The notes under the pieces: model-generated
Database searches by the model: none
Seen by the model: the letters and a program-made list of their open reading frames with translations, nothing else
What the model was told of the DNA's origin: nothing
Position numbers and translations under genes: made by a program
Shown: piece by piece, positions 1 to 5,550 of the stretch
Layout: each line of letters begins with the position of its first letter
Numbering within the stretch: the stretch's first letter is position 1
Assembly: GCA_009923125.1 (NCBI GenBank)
Contig: RFUD01000124.1
Location: forward strand, 1-6,978
Direction: 5' to 3'
Length of the DNA stretch: 6,978 nucleotides
Source: Planctomycetia bacterium
Lineage (GTDB): Bacteria; Planctomycetota; Planctomycetia; Pirellulales; UBA1268

Positions 1-8
1 TTCCCTCA

Positions 9-163
9 ACGCGCCCAACCCGGCTCGGGGTCACCCCGTACCGTCTCGCCGGACGTTCGCTGCGGGCCTCCAGCCCTCCGCTCACTCGACTCCGACGGCA
101 CTTCGCCATCCTGGCTGCGCTTGTCTGCGTACGCCGGCTCGACGGTAGGGGTAACCCCTCGCC
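9..163 (+). repeat. Repeat element copy A (left arm of large inverted repeat)
   Basis: About 155 bp that recur in inverted orientation at 268-425. Exact or near-exact blocks: 46-65 equals the reverse complement of 368-387 (20/20); 76-96 against 337-357 (20/21); 111-140 against 292-321 (27/30). Within the copy, 22-42 and 144-163 are imperfect terminal inverted repeats, giving a 142-bp unit (22-163). Each terminus also holds a small palindrome of the type GGGGTnACCCC. The homology runs about 12 nt beyond the left terminus (CGCCCAA block) but stops at the right one. It resembles a miniature, non-coding mobile or REP-like element. The family is not recognised and no target-site duplication is evident. 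Confidence 0.65.
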
Positions 164-267
164 TCCGTCTTTACGGGAAACATGGCATCGCGCCATTTTC
201 CCTTGGCCGAACTCCGTCGGCTTGCACGTACCCGGCCCTCCGGGCCTGGCAGTCAATCGTTGGGTGA
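164..267. other. Hairpin-rich spacer between repeat copies A and B
   Basis: The spacer is not repeated elsewhere in the window but contains several separate hairpins: 175-186 with 192-202 (about 11 pairs, one bulged C, 5-nt loop), 206-210 with 217-221, and 234-238 with 242-246. A small alternative stem 165-168/173-176 competes with the first. No start codon with a ribosome site leads into a credible protein. It may be part of a composite repeat or a structured RNA; no known RNA family is recognised. Confidence 0.4.
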
Positions 268-425
268 GGCTCGGGGCTGACCGTGCTCCGTGAGCCGGCG
301 TATGCAGACGAGCGCAGCCATGGATGGCGTAGCGAAGTCGGAGTCGAGCGAGCGGAGGCCTGGAGGGCCGCAGCGAACGTCCGGCGATGGAGCATGGTCA
401 GCCCCGAGCCGGATTGGGCGAGTCA
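268..425 (-). repeat. Repeat element copy B (right arm of large inverted repeat)
   Basis: Inverted copy of the element at 9-163. Its own terminal inverted repeats are better preserved than those of copy A: 268-289 and 389-410 (22 nt each) are complementary at 21 positions, and the remaining one is a G-T pair. The unit 268-410 is 143 bp, almost the same as copy A (142 bp). The interior contains the block related to 46-65. Because the terminal repeats co-vary within each copy (different sequence, still complementary), the fold itself seems to be kept. Whether it acts as DNA (transposition) or RNA (structured 3' end of the ligA transcript) cannot be told from one locus. Confidence 0.65.
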
Positions 426-451
426 ACGCATGACGCGCATGACACACGTCT

Positions 452-2473
452 CTACATCCCGAGGAGCTTCTTAAACTCGGCTTCGTCGATCACCGTCACC
501 CCGAGCGACTGCGCCTTGTCGAGCTTGCTGCCCGCTTCGGCGCCGGCGACGAGGTAGTCGGTCTTCTTCGACACGCTCCCCGAGGCGCGGCCGCCGGCCT
601 TGCGGATCGCCTCCTCGGCCGCCTGCCGGGAGAAGCCCTCGAGCGTGCCGGTGACCACGAGCGTCTTGCCCACGAGCGGGCCGTCGGTCACGGGGCGGTC
701 GGCCTCCGGCACCTCCAGTTCCACGCCGCACTGCCGCAGCCCGTCGATCACCCGTCGGCCGTAGTCGCCCGCCAGCCACTCGTGGACGCTTTCGGCGATC
801 ACGTCGCCGATCTCGTGCACCTCGGCGAGCTCCTCGACCGACGCCGCCCGCAGCCTGTCGATCGTGGGGAAACGCTGGGCCAGGAGCGTCGCCACCCGTG
901 GCCCGACATGACGGATGCCGAGGGCGTTGAGGACGCGGGCGAGGCCCCGCGATCGGCTGGCGGCGATCTGGTCGACGAGGCTCTCGGCCGACTTCTTCCC
1001 CATTCGCTCGAGCGGCTCGAGGTCGGCGGCCGAGAGCCCGTAGAGATCGGCGTAGTCCCGCACGAGCCCCGTGGCCACGAGCTGCTCCACGAGCTTGTCG
1101 CCGAGCCCCTCGATGTCCATGGCGCCCCGCGACGCGAAGAACTTGAGCCGCTCGCGCATCCGGGCCGGACAGTCAACGTTGGGGCAGCGGATGTAGACGC
1201 CGTCGGTGTCCCTCACGACGCCTGTGCCGCATTCCGGGCATGCCGTCGGCGGGTGCCATTCGGGCAGCCGGCCCTTCCGCAGGTGTTTCTCGACGCGCAC
1301 CACGTGGGGGATCACCTTGCCCGCCTTCTCGACGACGAGCACGTCGCCCACGCGGATGTCCTTGCGGGCCACCTCGTCGGCGTTGTGGAGACTCGCCCGG
1401 CTGACGGTCGTGCCGGCGAGCTCGACCGGCTCGAGGTCGGCGACCGGCGTGATCGTGCCGCCGCGGCCCACCTGCACACGGATGCCCGTGAGCGTGGTCG
1501 TGGCCTCGAACTTCTCGAACTTCCAGGCGATCGCCCAGCGCGGACTCTTCGCCGTGGCGCCGAGCCGCCGTTGCTGGTCGAAGCGATCGACCTTCACGAC
1601 CAGCCCGTCCACCTCGAAGTCGAGCGCGTGCAGTTCCTCGATCAGCGCCGTACCGCGTTCGACCAGGGCGTCGAGCGACTCGAACGTCTGCGTGCCCGGG
1701 GCGACGGGCAGGCCGGCCTTCACCGCCCAGGCCAACAGGCCCGACTGCGACGCCGCCCCGAGGCCGGCCGCATCCCCCACGCCGTGGCAGAAGAACCGCA
1801 GCGGCCGCTTCGCGCACTCGCGCGGGTCGAGCAGCCGGATGCTCCCCGCGGCGACGTTCCGCGTGTTCGCGAACGGGGCGAGGCCGGCGGCGGCCTGGGC
1901 CTCGTTGAGGGCCACGAGGTCGGAGTTCGTCATGTACACCTCGCCGCGCACCTCGATGCGGGCCGGTGGCTCGGCGAGATCGAGCACGAGCGGCACGCCG
2001 TGGATCGTGCGCACGTTGTGGGTGATGTCGTCGCCCACCGTGCCGTTGCCGCGGGTGGCGCCGAGCACGAGCCTGCCCGCCTCGTAGGTGAGCGACACGG
2101 CCACACCGTCGATCTTGAGTTCCAGGACCCAGTCGATCCGCCGGGTGCCCTCCTGCCCGTCGTGGAGCAGTTTCTCGACGCGGCGGCCCCAGGCCACGAG
2201 GTCCTCGGCGCTGTACGTGTTGTCCATCGAGAGCATCGGCAGCCGATGCGTCACCGACTGGAGCTCGGGCACCGGCTCGTCGCCCACCCGCCGCGTCGGG
2301 CTGTCGGGCGTGACCAGGTCCGGGTGCTGCGCTTCGAGCGACCGCAGCTCGTCGATGAGCCGGTCGTACTCCCGGTCGCTGATCTCGGGCCGCGCCTCGA
2401 CGTAATACTTTCGGTCGTGGTGGCGGATCTCGTCCCGCAGGGCCGCAATCCGCTTCGCGGCCGACGCGGTCAC
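452..2473 (-). CDS. ligA: NAD-dependent DNA ligase LigA
   Basis: Seals nicks in duplex DNA using NAD+, joining Okazaki fragments and finishing repair in the cytoplasm. The 673-aa product has the full LigA order: Ia NAD-contacting region (residues about 10-45, with HHDRKYY), adenylation domain with the nucleophile lysine in ELKIDG (Lys120, equivalent to E. coli Lys115), OB fold, four-cysteine zinc finger (Cys412, 415, 430, 435), helix-hairpin-helix region (about 440-570) and C-terminal BRCT domain (about 598-673). Length is normal for the family. The GTG at 2473 is chosen as start because it precedes the conserved N-terminus directly and overlaps the upstream stop as GTGA. The frame stays open to an ATG at 2650, but that would add 59 Arg-rich, non-homologous residues overlapping the 86-aa gene. 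It is the last gene of a four-gene operon. Nothing is missing or broken. Confidence 0.97.
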   Translation of the reverse strand: MTASAAKRIAALRDEIRHHDRKYYVEARPEISDREYDRLIDELRSLEAQHPDLVTPDSPTRRVGDEPVPELQSVTHRLPMLSMDNTYSAEDLVAWGRRVEKLLHDGQEGTRRIDWVLELKIDGVAVSLTYEAGRLVLGATRGNGTVGDDITHNVRTIHGVPLVLDLAEPPARIEVRGEVYMTNSDLVALNEAQAAAGLAPFANTRNVAAGSIRLLDPRECAKRPLRFFCHGVGDAAGLGAASQSGLLAWAVKAGLPVAPGTQTFESLDALVERGTALIEELHALDFEVDGLVVKVDRFDQQRRLGATAKSPRWAIAWKFEKFEATTTLTGIRVQVGRGGTITPVADLEPVELAGTTVSRASLHNADEVARKDIRVGDVLVVEKAGKVIPHVVRVEKHLRKGRLPEWHPPTACPECGTGVVRDTDGVYIRCPNVDCPARMRERLKFFASRGAMDIEGLGDKLVEQLVATGLVRDYADLYGLSAADLEPLERMGKKSAESLVDQIAASRSRGLARVLNALGIRHVGPRVATLLAQRFPTIDRLRAASVEELAEVHEIGDVIAESVHEWLAGDYGRRVIDGLRQCGVELEVPEADRPVTDGPLVGKTLVVTGTLEGFSRQAAEEAIRKAGGRASGSVSKKTDYLVAGAEAGSKLDKAQSLGVTVIDEAEFKKLLGM

Positions 2474-2730
2474 GGCTGCTTCTTCCGCGACCGGAACTCG
2501 TCGAGGGCGACGGCCCCCACGGTCGCCACCGCCAGCACCACGAGCTGCCCGGTGAGCACCGCGGTGCCGTGCCGATGCATGAACACTTCGAGCGGTGACT
2601 TCGCGGCCCGGGCCGTCTCCGGCCGCACGCCACGAAGCACGGTGAGGCACGAACTGGCGGCCGTGATCGTGAACAGGAAGCCCACGACGCCGAGGACGAC
2701 GTAAAACGGGTTTCGTGGGGCCTTGCGCAT
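2470..2730 (-). CDS. Small two-helix membrane protein of unknown function
   Basis: An 86-aa protein with a basic N-terminus (MRKAPRNPFY), a first hydrophobic helix at about 9-33, a short polar loop with charged residues (about 34-56) and a second helix at about 57-77, ending in a basic tail (RSRKKQP). It is likely an inner-membrane protein; the positive-inside rule places both ends in the cytoplasm. I recognise no functional domain. The NPFY N-terminus resembles small hypothetical proteins I associate with planctomycetes, but that is memory, not a search. The start lies 8 nt after the HTTM gene's TAA, with GAGAGG directly abutting the ATG, so initiation probably depends on ribosomes arriving from upstream. 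The stop overlaps the ligA GTG (GTGA), coupling the two. Confidence 0.8.
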   Translation of the reverse strand: MRKAPRNPFYVVLGVVGFLFTITAASSCLTVLRGVRPETARAAKSPLEVFMHRHGTAVLTGQLVVLAVATVGAVALDEFRSRKKQP

Positions 2731-2738
2731 CCTCTCAA

Positions 2739-3665
2739 TTATAGCCGGTCCACCGTCGCCTGCCCGCGTTCCGCCGGCAGGCATCCCACGGCGAGCACCG
2801 CGAGCGCCAGGCCCCACATGGGCTCGCCCCCCACGAGGCCGATGAGCGGCCAGACCACCAGGCCGGCGAGTGCCAGCGGCCGCCGCAGGGACGGAATCCA
2901 CAGTCCCACGGCGAACGCGGTCTCGAAGAGCACGATCGCATGGGTGACGAGGTTCACGAGGTATTCCGATCGCAGGAACACGCCCGTGAGGTCGACGAGC
3001 GGCGACTCGGCCCGCGCGGCGAGCCACCAGGCGGCCGTGCCGTTCCACCACACATCGCCCTTGAGCTGGGCGAGCGCCGCCGCTCCCGCGATCACCGCCG
3101 CGTGCACCCGCAGCAGGCCGAGGGCGATCCCCGTGCGCACGCTCGGCCGCGGTGTCGGGCGGCCGAGCCACGCGCCGATGAGCCGATCGAACGAGAGCGC
3201 GTCGCCTGAACGGCCGATGGCCAGGCACCACAGGATCACGGCCACGACGTCGTCGGCCGGGCCCACGAGCATCGGGCCGCGGTGGAGGAGCGAGGCAAAC
3301 ATGATCGCCCCGAGCACCGTCGTCACCGGCGTGGCGAGGCCGATCGTCATCGCCAAAAGCACGAACCCGCCAAGTCCGTACGCGATCAGGAGGCCCGCCG
3401 ACGACGTCGTGAAATCGAACAGCGATCCGGCATACGGCGACCGCCAGGCAGCGAGCAGCCCCGGCGAGATCATGCCGAAAGGCCCGAACCATGCCTCGAG
3501 ATCCCAGGCATAGCTTCCCCACAGGGCAAGCGCGAGCAGGCCTCCGAAAATCCGCACGAGTGCCAGCGGCCACGGGCGGGCGGGCGTGAACCAGAACTCG
3601 GTCCACGTCACGCCGATCGAGTCGGCGAGCGTCGGCGACGCCGACACCCGAGCCAGCTCCTTCAT
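2739..3665 (-). CDS. HTTM-domain polytopic membrane protein
   Basis: A 308-aa integral membrane protein matching the HTTM domain, the membrane part related to vitamin K-dependent gamma-glutamyl carboxylase. Visible family features: an Arg-starting first helix (RIFGGLLALALWGSY, residues 38-52), the WFGPFGMISP loop (59-68), the segment LHRGPMLVGPADDV followed by GDALSFDR (127-161), and a later helix ending in QLKGDVWWNGTAAWW (200-214). About seven or eight membrane helices. There is no soluble carboxylase portion, so this is the stand-alone type; its reaction is unknown. The ATG overlaps the upstream stop (ATGA), and GAGGAG at 3674-3679 sits 8 nt before it, supporting this start. Co-translation with the 209-aa protein suggests that the two form a membrane complex. 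Confidence 0.88.
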   Translation of the reverse strand: MKELARVSASPTLADSIGVTWTEFWFTPARPWPLALVRIFGGLLALALWGSYAWDLEAWFGPFGMISPGLLAAWRSPYAGSLFDFTTSSAGLLIAYGLGGFVLLAMTIGLATPVTTVLGAIMFASLLHRGPMLVGPADDVVAVILWCLAIGRSGDALSFDRLIGAWLGRPTPRPSVRTGIALGLLRVHAAVIAGAAALAQLKGDVWWNGTAAWWLAARAESPLVDLTGVFLRSEYLVNLVTHAIVLFETAFAVGLWIPSLRRPLALAGLVVWPLIGLVGGEPMWGLALAVLAVGCLPAERGQATVDRL

Positions 3666-4291
3666 GGCCCCGGCTCCTCGAGGAGCGGTGCAAGTTCCTC
3701 GCGCGGTGTCGAGGTAATGAGTTGCACCTCGCCATCGATGAGCCGCACCCGACCGGCGTAGGCCTGCTCGTCGCGTCCGGCGACGTCGGCGAGACCGTCG
3801 AGCACGTCGCGGCGGTCGGGCGGCAGATGCCGCAGCACGCGCAGCGAGACGTCGCTCGTAGACCAGGGCATGAACACACCCTGCCCGACGGCTGTGGGCA
3901 CGAGCGACTCCCGTTCGGGATCACGCTCGCTCACCGCCGTGGCCCGCGCCAGCCGGCGCCAGCGGGCGGCACGCTCGCCGCGCAGCGCGGGGCCGGGCAG
4001 GACGACCGGCTCGGAGGAGGCCGGGGCGTCGAGCCGCCGGATCTCGAAGCGGTGGTCGCCGTCCTCCGCAAGGCCGTGCGTGAGCCGGGTGTCGTAGCCG
4101 AAGTCGAGCCACAAGGGAGTCATCCACGGCGAAAAGAGTTTCGCCTTCACCGTCCGCACGAGCGCCGAACCGCCGCTCGTCGAATTCCCCGCCACGCAGA
4201 GCCCCAGACCCACCAGGTACAGCCCGAGGGCCACCGTGATTCCGGCGCGCACGGCTTCGGAGGGGGACGACGGCGGCGTGTGGTGGTCCAT
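3662..4291 (-). CDS. Single-pass membrane protein, partner of the HTTM protein
   Basis: A 209-aa product: short N-terminal tail, one hydrophobic helix (about 14-34), then the sequence SALVRTVKAKLFSPWMTPLW (residues 42-61) followed by LDFGYD and a soluble, Arg/Glu-rich domain to the C-terminus. I know no enzymatic motif in it. Proteins with this 'APWMTPLWLDLGYD'-like block commonly sit directly upstream of HTTM proteins in planctomycetes (recollection), and here the stop overlaps the HTTM start (ATGA), arguing for a shared complex. The ATG at 4291 is chosen because it places the helix near the N-terminus. The frame extends to an ATG at 4399 over the promoter region of the tRNA, giving residues with no likeness to a protein N-terminus. 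No Shine-Dalgarno sequence is seen next to 4291 (a GAGGGAGGG lies some 30 nt upstream), so the start is less certain than the gene. Confidence 0.82.
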   Translation of the reverse strand: MDHHTPPSSPSEAVRAGITVALGLYLVGLGLCVAGNSTSGGSALVRTVKAKLFSPWMTPLWLDFGYDTRLTHGLAEDGDHRFEIRRLDAPASSEPVVLPGPALRGERAARWRRLARATAVSERDPERESLVPTAVGQGVFMPWSTSDVSLRVLRHLPPDRRDVLDGLADVAGRDEQAYAGRVRLIDGEVQLITSTPREELAPLLEEPGP

Positions 4292-4342
4292 GCAAAACGG
4301 CCGAATGAAAGGGTTTTTCCCTCCCTCAACAGTCGCTTCGCG

Positions 4343-4369
4343 TTGACATTCCCGCAAGCGGCCGATAAT
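4343..4369 (+). promoter_or_regulatory. Sigma70-like promoter for tRNA-Ala and the downstream gene
   Basis: A perfect -35 box TTGACA at 4343-4348 and a -10 box GATAAT at 4364-4369 (5/6 to consensus), with a slightly short 15-bp spacer. Transcription would start near 4376, about 35 nt before the tRNA 5' end, a normal length for an RNase P-removed leader. The surrounding 4300-4380 stretch is also more AT-rich than its neighbours. The diverging operon at 4291 must start in this same gap, but no convincing minus-strand promoter is visible. Confidence 0.7.
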
Positions 4370-4410
4370 TTTCAGTTCGCTCCAGCGGCGTCGAGTCACC
4401 GTTCATCGCT

Positions 4411-4483
4411 GGGGGATTAGCTCAATTGGGAGAGCGTCTGGCTGGCAGCCAGAAGGTCAGGGGTTCGAATCCCCTATCCTCCA
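4411..4483 (+). tRNA. tRNA-Ala(ggc): tRNA-Ala (anticodon GGC)
   Basis: A complete 73-nt cloverleaf. The acceptor stem 4411-4417 pairs with 4476-4482 and contains the G3-U70 wobble that is the alanine identity determinant. The D arm includes AGCTCAATTGGGAGAGC, the anticodon stem 4437-4441 pairs with 4449-4453 around the loop CTGGCAG with anticodon GGC at 4444-4446, and the T arm AGGGG-TTCGAAT-CCCCT is at 4459-4475. The discriminator base A is at 4483. The genomic sequence continues with CTT, so CCA is not encoded and must be added after 3' trimming. It reads GCC (and GCU) alanine codons, GCC being frequent in this GC-rich window. The next start codon is only 7 nt away. Confidence 0.97.
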
Positions 4484-4490
4484 CTTTTCC

Positions 4491-5441
4491 ATGACTCACG
4501 CCGCCGCCGGACCCCACTCCCCGTTCCGCGCCGGCGAAGTCGCTTGGCTTGACGGTCGCGTGATCCCGAGGGCCGACCTCGTGCTGCCCGTCGGGGACGC
4601 CGGGTTCGTGCTCGGGGCCACCGTGACCGAGCAACTGCGGACGTTCGGCGGCCGGCTGTTTCTGCCCGAGCGGCATGCCGAGCGGTTCGCACGGTCGCTC
4701 CGCGCGGCGGGCATCGAGCCGGCTTGGCCCATCGACGCGGTGTTCACGGCGGCGGCCGGGATCGCGGCCGGGAATCACGCCCTGGCCGCGCCGGGCGGCG
4801 ACCTCGGTGTCGTCGTCTTCGCCACGCCCGGCGACCTGCCCGCGCAGCACGGTGGACGCGGATCGCCGCCCCGGGTCGCGATCCACACGTTCCCGCTCGC
4901 CTTCGGGCTCTGGGTGCGGGCCTACGACGAGGGCGTGTCGCTCCGGAGCGTGCCGGTGGCACAGGTGCCGGCGGCGTCGTGGCCGCTCGCCCTCAAGTGT
5001 CGCAGCCGCATGCACTATCACCTCGCCGACCGCGCGGCGTCCGCCGTCGAGTCGGGCGCCCGCGCGATCCTGTGCCACGCCGACGGCCGGGTGAGCGAGA
5101 CCTCCACGGCGAACGTGGCGATCGTGCGACGCGACGAGATCCTCACGCCACCGCCCGCCGACGCCCTCGGCGGCATCAGCCTGGACTACGCCCGTGACCT
5201 CGCCACCGCGCGCGGCATCGACTGGCGTGAACGATCCCTGACGCTCGCCGACCTCGCGTCCGCCGACGAGATCCTGCTCACCAGCACGCCCAACTGCCTC
5301 CTCCCCGCCACCCGACTCGACGGCCGACCGATCGGCGACGGTCGTCCCGGCCGCATGTTCGAGCGGCTGCTTTCCGCGTGGAGCGCACGTGTCGGTCTCG
5401 AAATCGCCGACCAGGCGCGGAAACTGCAGTTGCCATCCTGA
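4491..5441 (+). CDS. Fold-type IV PLP-dependent aminotransferase or lyase
   Basis: A 316-aa soluble protein of the class IV PLP family (branched-chain aminotransferase, D-amino-acid aminotransferase, 4-amino-4-deoxychorismate lyase). Visible: the N-terminal strand VAWLDGRVIPRADLVLPVGD with the GFVLGATVTEQLRTFGGRLF block (residues 39-58, in the place of the family's 'GDGVFE..R'), the RHAERFARS helix (61-69), the probable Schiff-base Lys169 in LALKCRSRMHYH, and the cofactor motif ETSTANVAIV (203-212) followed by PPPADALGGIS. The substrate cannot be assigned: the 'GATVTEQ' block differs from the diagnostic motifs I know for IlvE, Dat and PabC. The ATG at 4491 fits the family N-terminus and leaves a leader of only 7 nt after the tRNA-Ala, with no Shine-Dalgarno sequence. 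It is probably co-transcribed with the tRNA. The rhodopsin gene follows 109 nt downstream on the same strand. Confidence 0.9.
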   Translation: MTHAAAGPHSPFRAGEVAWLDGRVIPRADLVLPVGDAGFVLGATVTEQLRTFGGRLFLPERHAERFARSLRAAGIEPAWPIDAVFTAAAGIAAGNHALAAPGGDLGVVVFATPGDLPAQHGGRGSPPRVAIHTFPLAFGLWVRAYDEGVSLRSVPVAQVPAASWPLALKCRSRMHYHLADRAASAVESGARAILCHADGRVSETSTANVAIVRRDEILTPPPADALGGISLDYARDLATARGIDWRERSLTLADLASADEILLTSTPNCLLPATRLDGRPIGDGRPGRMFERLLSAWSARVGLEIADQARKLQLPS

Positions 5442-5457
5442 ACGTCACGCGAATAAT
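5430..5457 (+). promoter_or_regulatory. Candidate sigma70-like promoter of the rhodopsin gene
   Basis: TTGCCA at 5430-5435 (5/6 to the -35 consensus), a 16-bp spacer, and AATAAT at 5452-5457 (5/6 to the -10 consensus). It overlaps the last codons of the aminotransferase gene. The predicted start near 5464 would give a leader of roughly 87 nt. AT-rich hexamers are rare in this GC-rich window, which makes the match more meaningful, but it is unproven. Read-through from the tRNA promoter is an alternative. Confidence 0.4.
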
Positions 5458-5460
5458 TCA

Positions 5461-5531
5461 CCACCGGTGGGTGGCTGCCACCGCGGCGGCCCCCGGGGTT
5501 CGGGGCTCAATCTTGACGCGGTCGAACCGCG
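5461..5531 (+). promoter_or_regulatory. Inverted-repeat-rich leader of the rhodopsin mRNA
   Basis: Overlapping small palindromes: CCACCGGTGG (5461-5470), GGTGGC-T-GCCACC (5470-5482), CCCCGGGG (5491-5498) and CGCGGT-CGA-ACCGCG (5517-5531, 6-bp stem with 3-nt loop). The first two share bases and cannot form at once. The last ends 8 nt before the ribosome binding site. They could be operator sites or leader RNA hairpins; no known riboswitch class is recognised. Confidence 0.4.
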
Positions 5532-5539
5532 TTCCTTCT

Positions 5540-5545
5540 GGAGGT
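5540..5545 (+). promoter_or_regulatory. Strong Shine-Dalgarno sequence fixing the rhodopsin start
   Basis: GGAGGT with a 5-nt spacer to the ATG at 5551. It is the best ribosome binding site in the window and decides the start: the reading frame is open upstream to 5389, but those residues belong to the overlapping aminotransferase end and the leader. It suggests that the rhodopsin is made at a high level. Confidence 0.85.
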
Positions 5546-5550
5546 GTTCC

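Larger units (their letters stand above)
1..451. other. Intergenic region without a gene, downstream of ligA
   Basis: No reading frame here looks like a real protein: the open frames are short, Arg/Ser/Pro-rich and overlap each other on both strands. Nearly the whole stretch is explained by two inverted copies of a repeat element (about 9-163 and 268-425) and a structured spacer between them. It lies 3' of ligA, so transcripts running out of ligA would enter the right-hand repeat first. No classical terminator (GC hairpin followed by a T run) is visible after the ligA stop. Confidence 0.7.

Noticed and set aside
13..265. GCCCAAC at 13-19 and GTTGGGT at 259-265 fit the integron attC core consensus (RYYYAAC ... 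GTTRRRY).
   Set aside because: The distance of about 250 bp is too long for an attC site, no cassette gene or integrase is near, and the motifs are short flanks of the inverted repeat, so the match is probably chance.
1..451. Possible CRISPR array or rRNA fragment in the repeat-rich left end.
   Set aside because: There are only two copies, in inverted orientation and of about 142 bp, without short regular repeats and spacers, and no conserved rRNA segments were recognised.
2471..2650. Upstream ATG start for ligA adding 59 residues.
   Set aside because: The extension is Arg-rich, overlaps the 86-aa gene and has no LigA similarity; GTG 2473 fits both the family and the GTGA overlap.
782..2704. 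Long open frame on the plus strand antisense to ligA, plus another on the minus strand in a different frame (1173-2738).
   Set aside because: Both are Arg/Ala/His-rich shadows produced by high GC3 codon use; ligA in the third frame has complete domains and catalytic residues.
4292..4399. Upstream start at 4399 for the 209-aa membrane protein.
   Set aside because: It would read through the tRNA promoter region and put an unlikely 36-residue polar segment before the membrane helix.
5389..5550. Longer rhodopsin start at 5389.
   Set aside because: The segment overlaps the aminotransferase gene and the palindromic leader, while the ATG at 5551 has a strong Shine-Dalgarno sequence.
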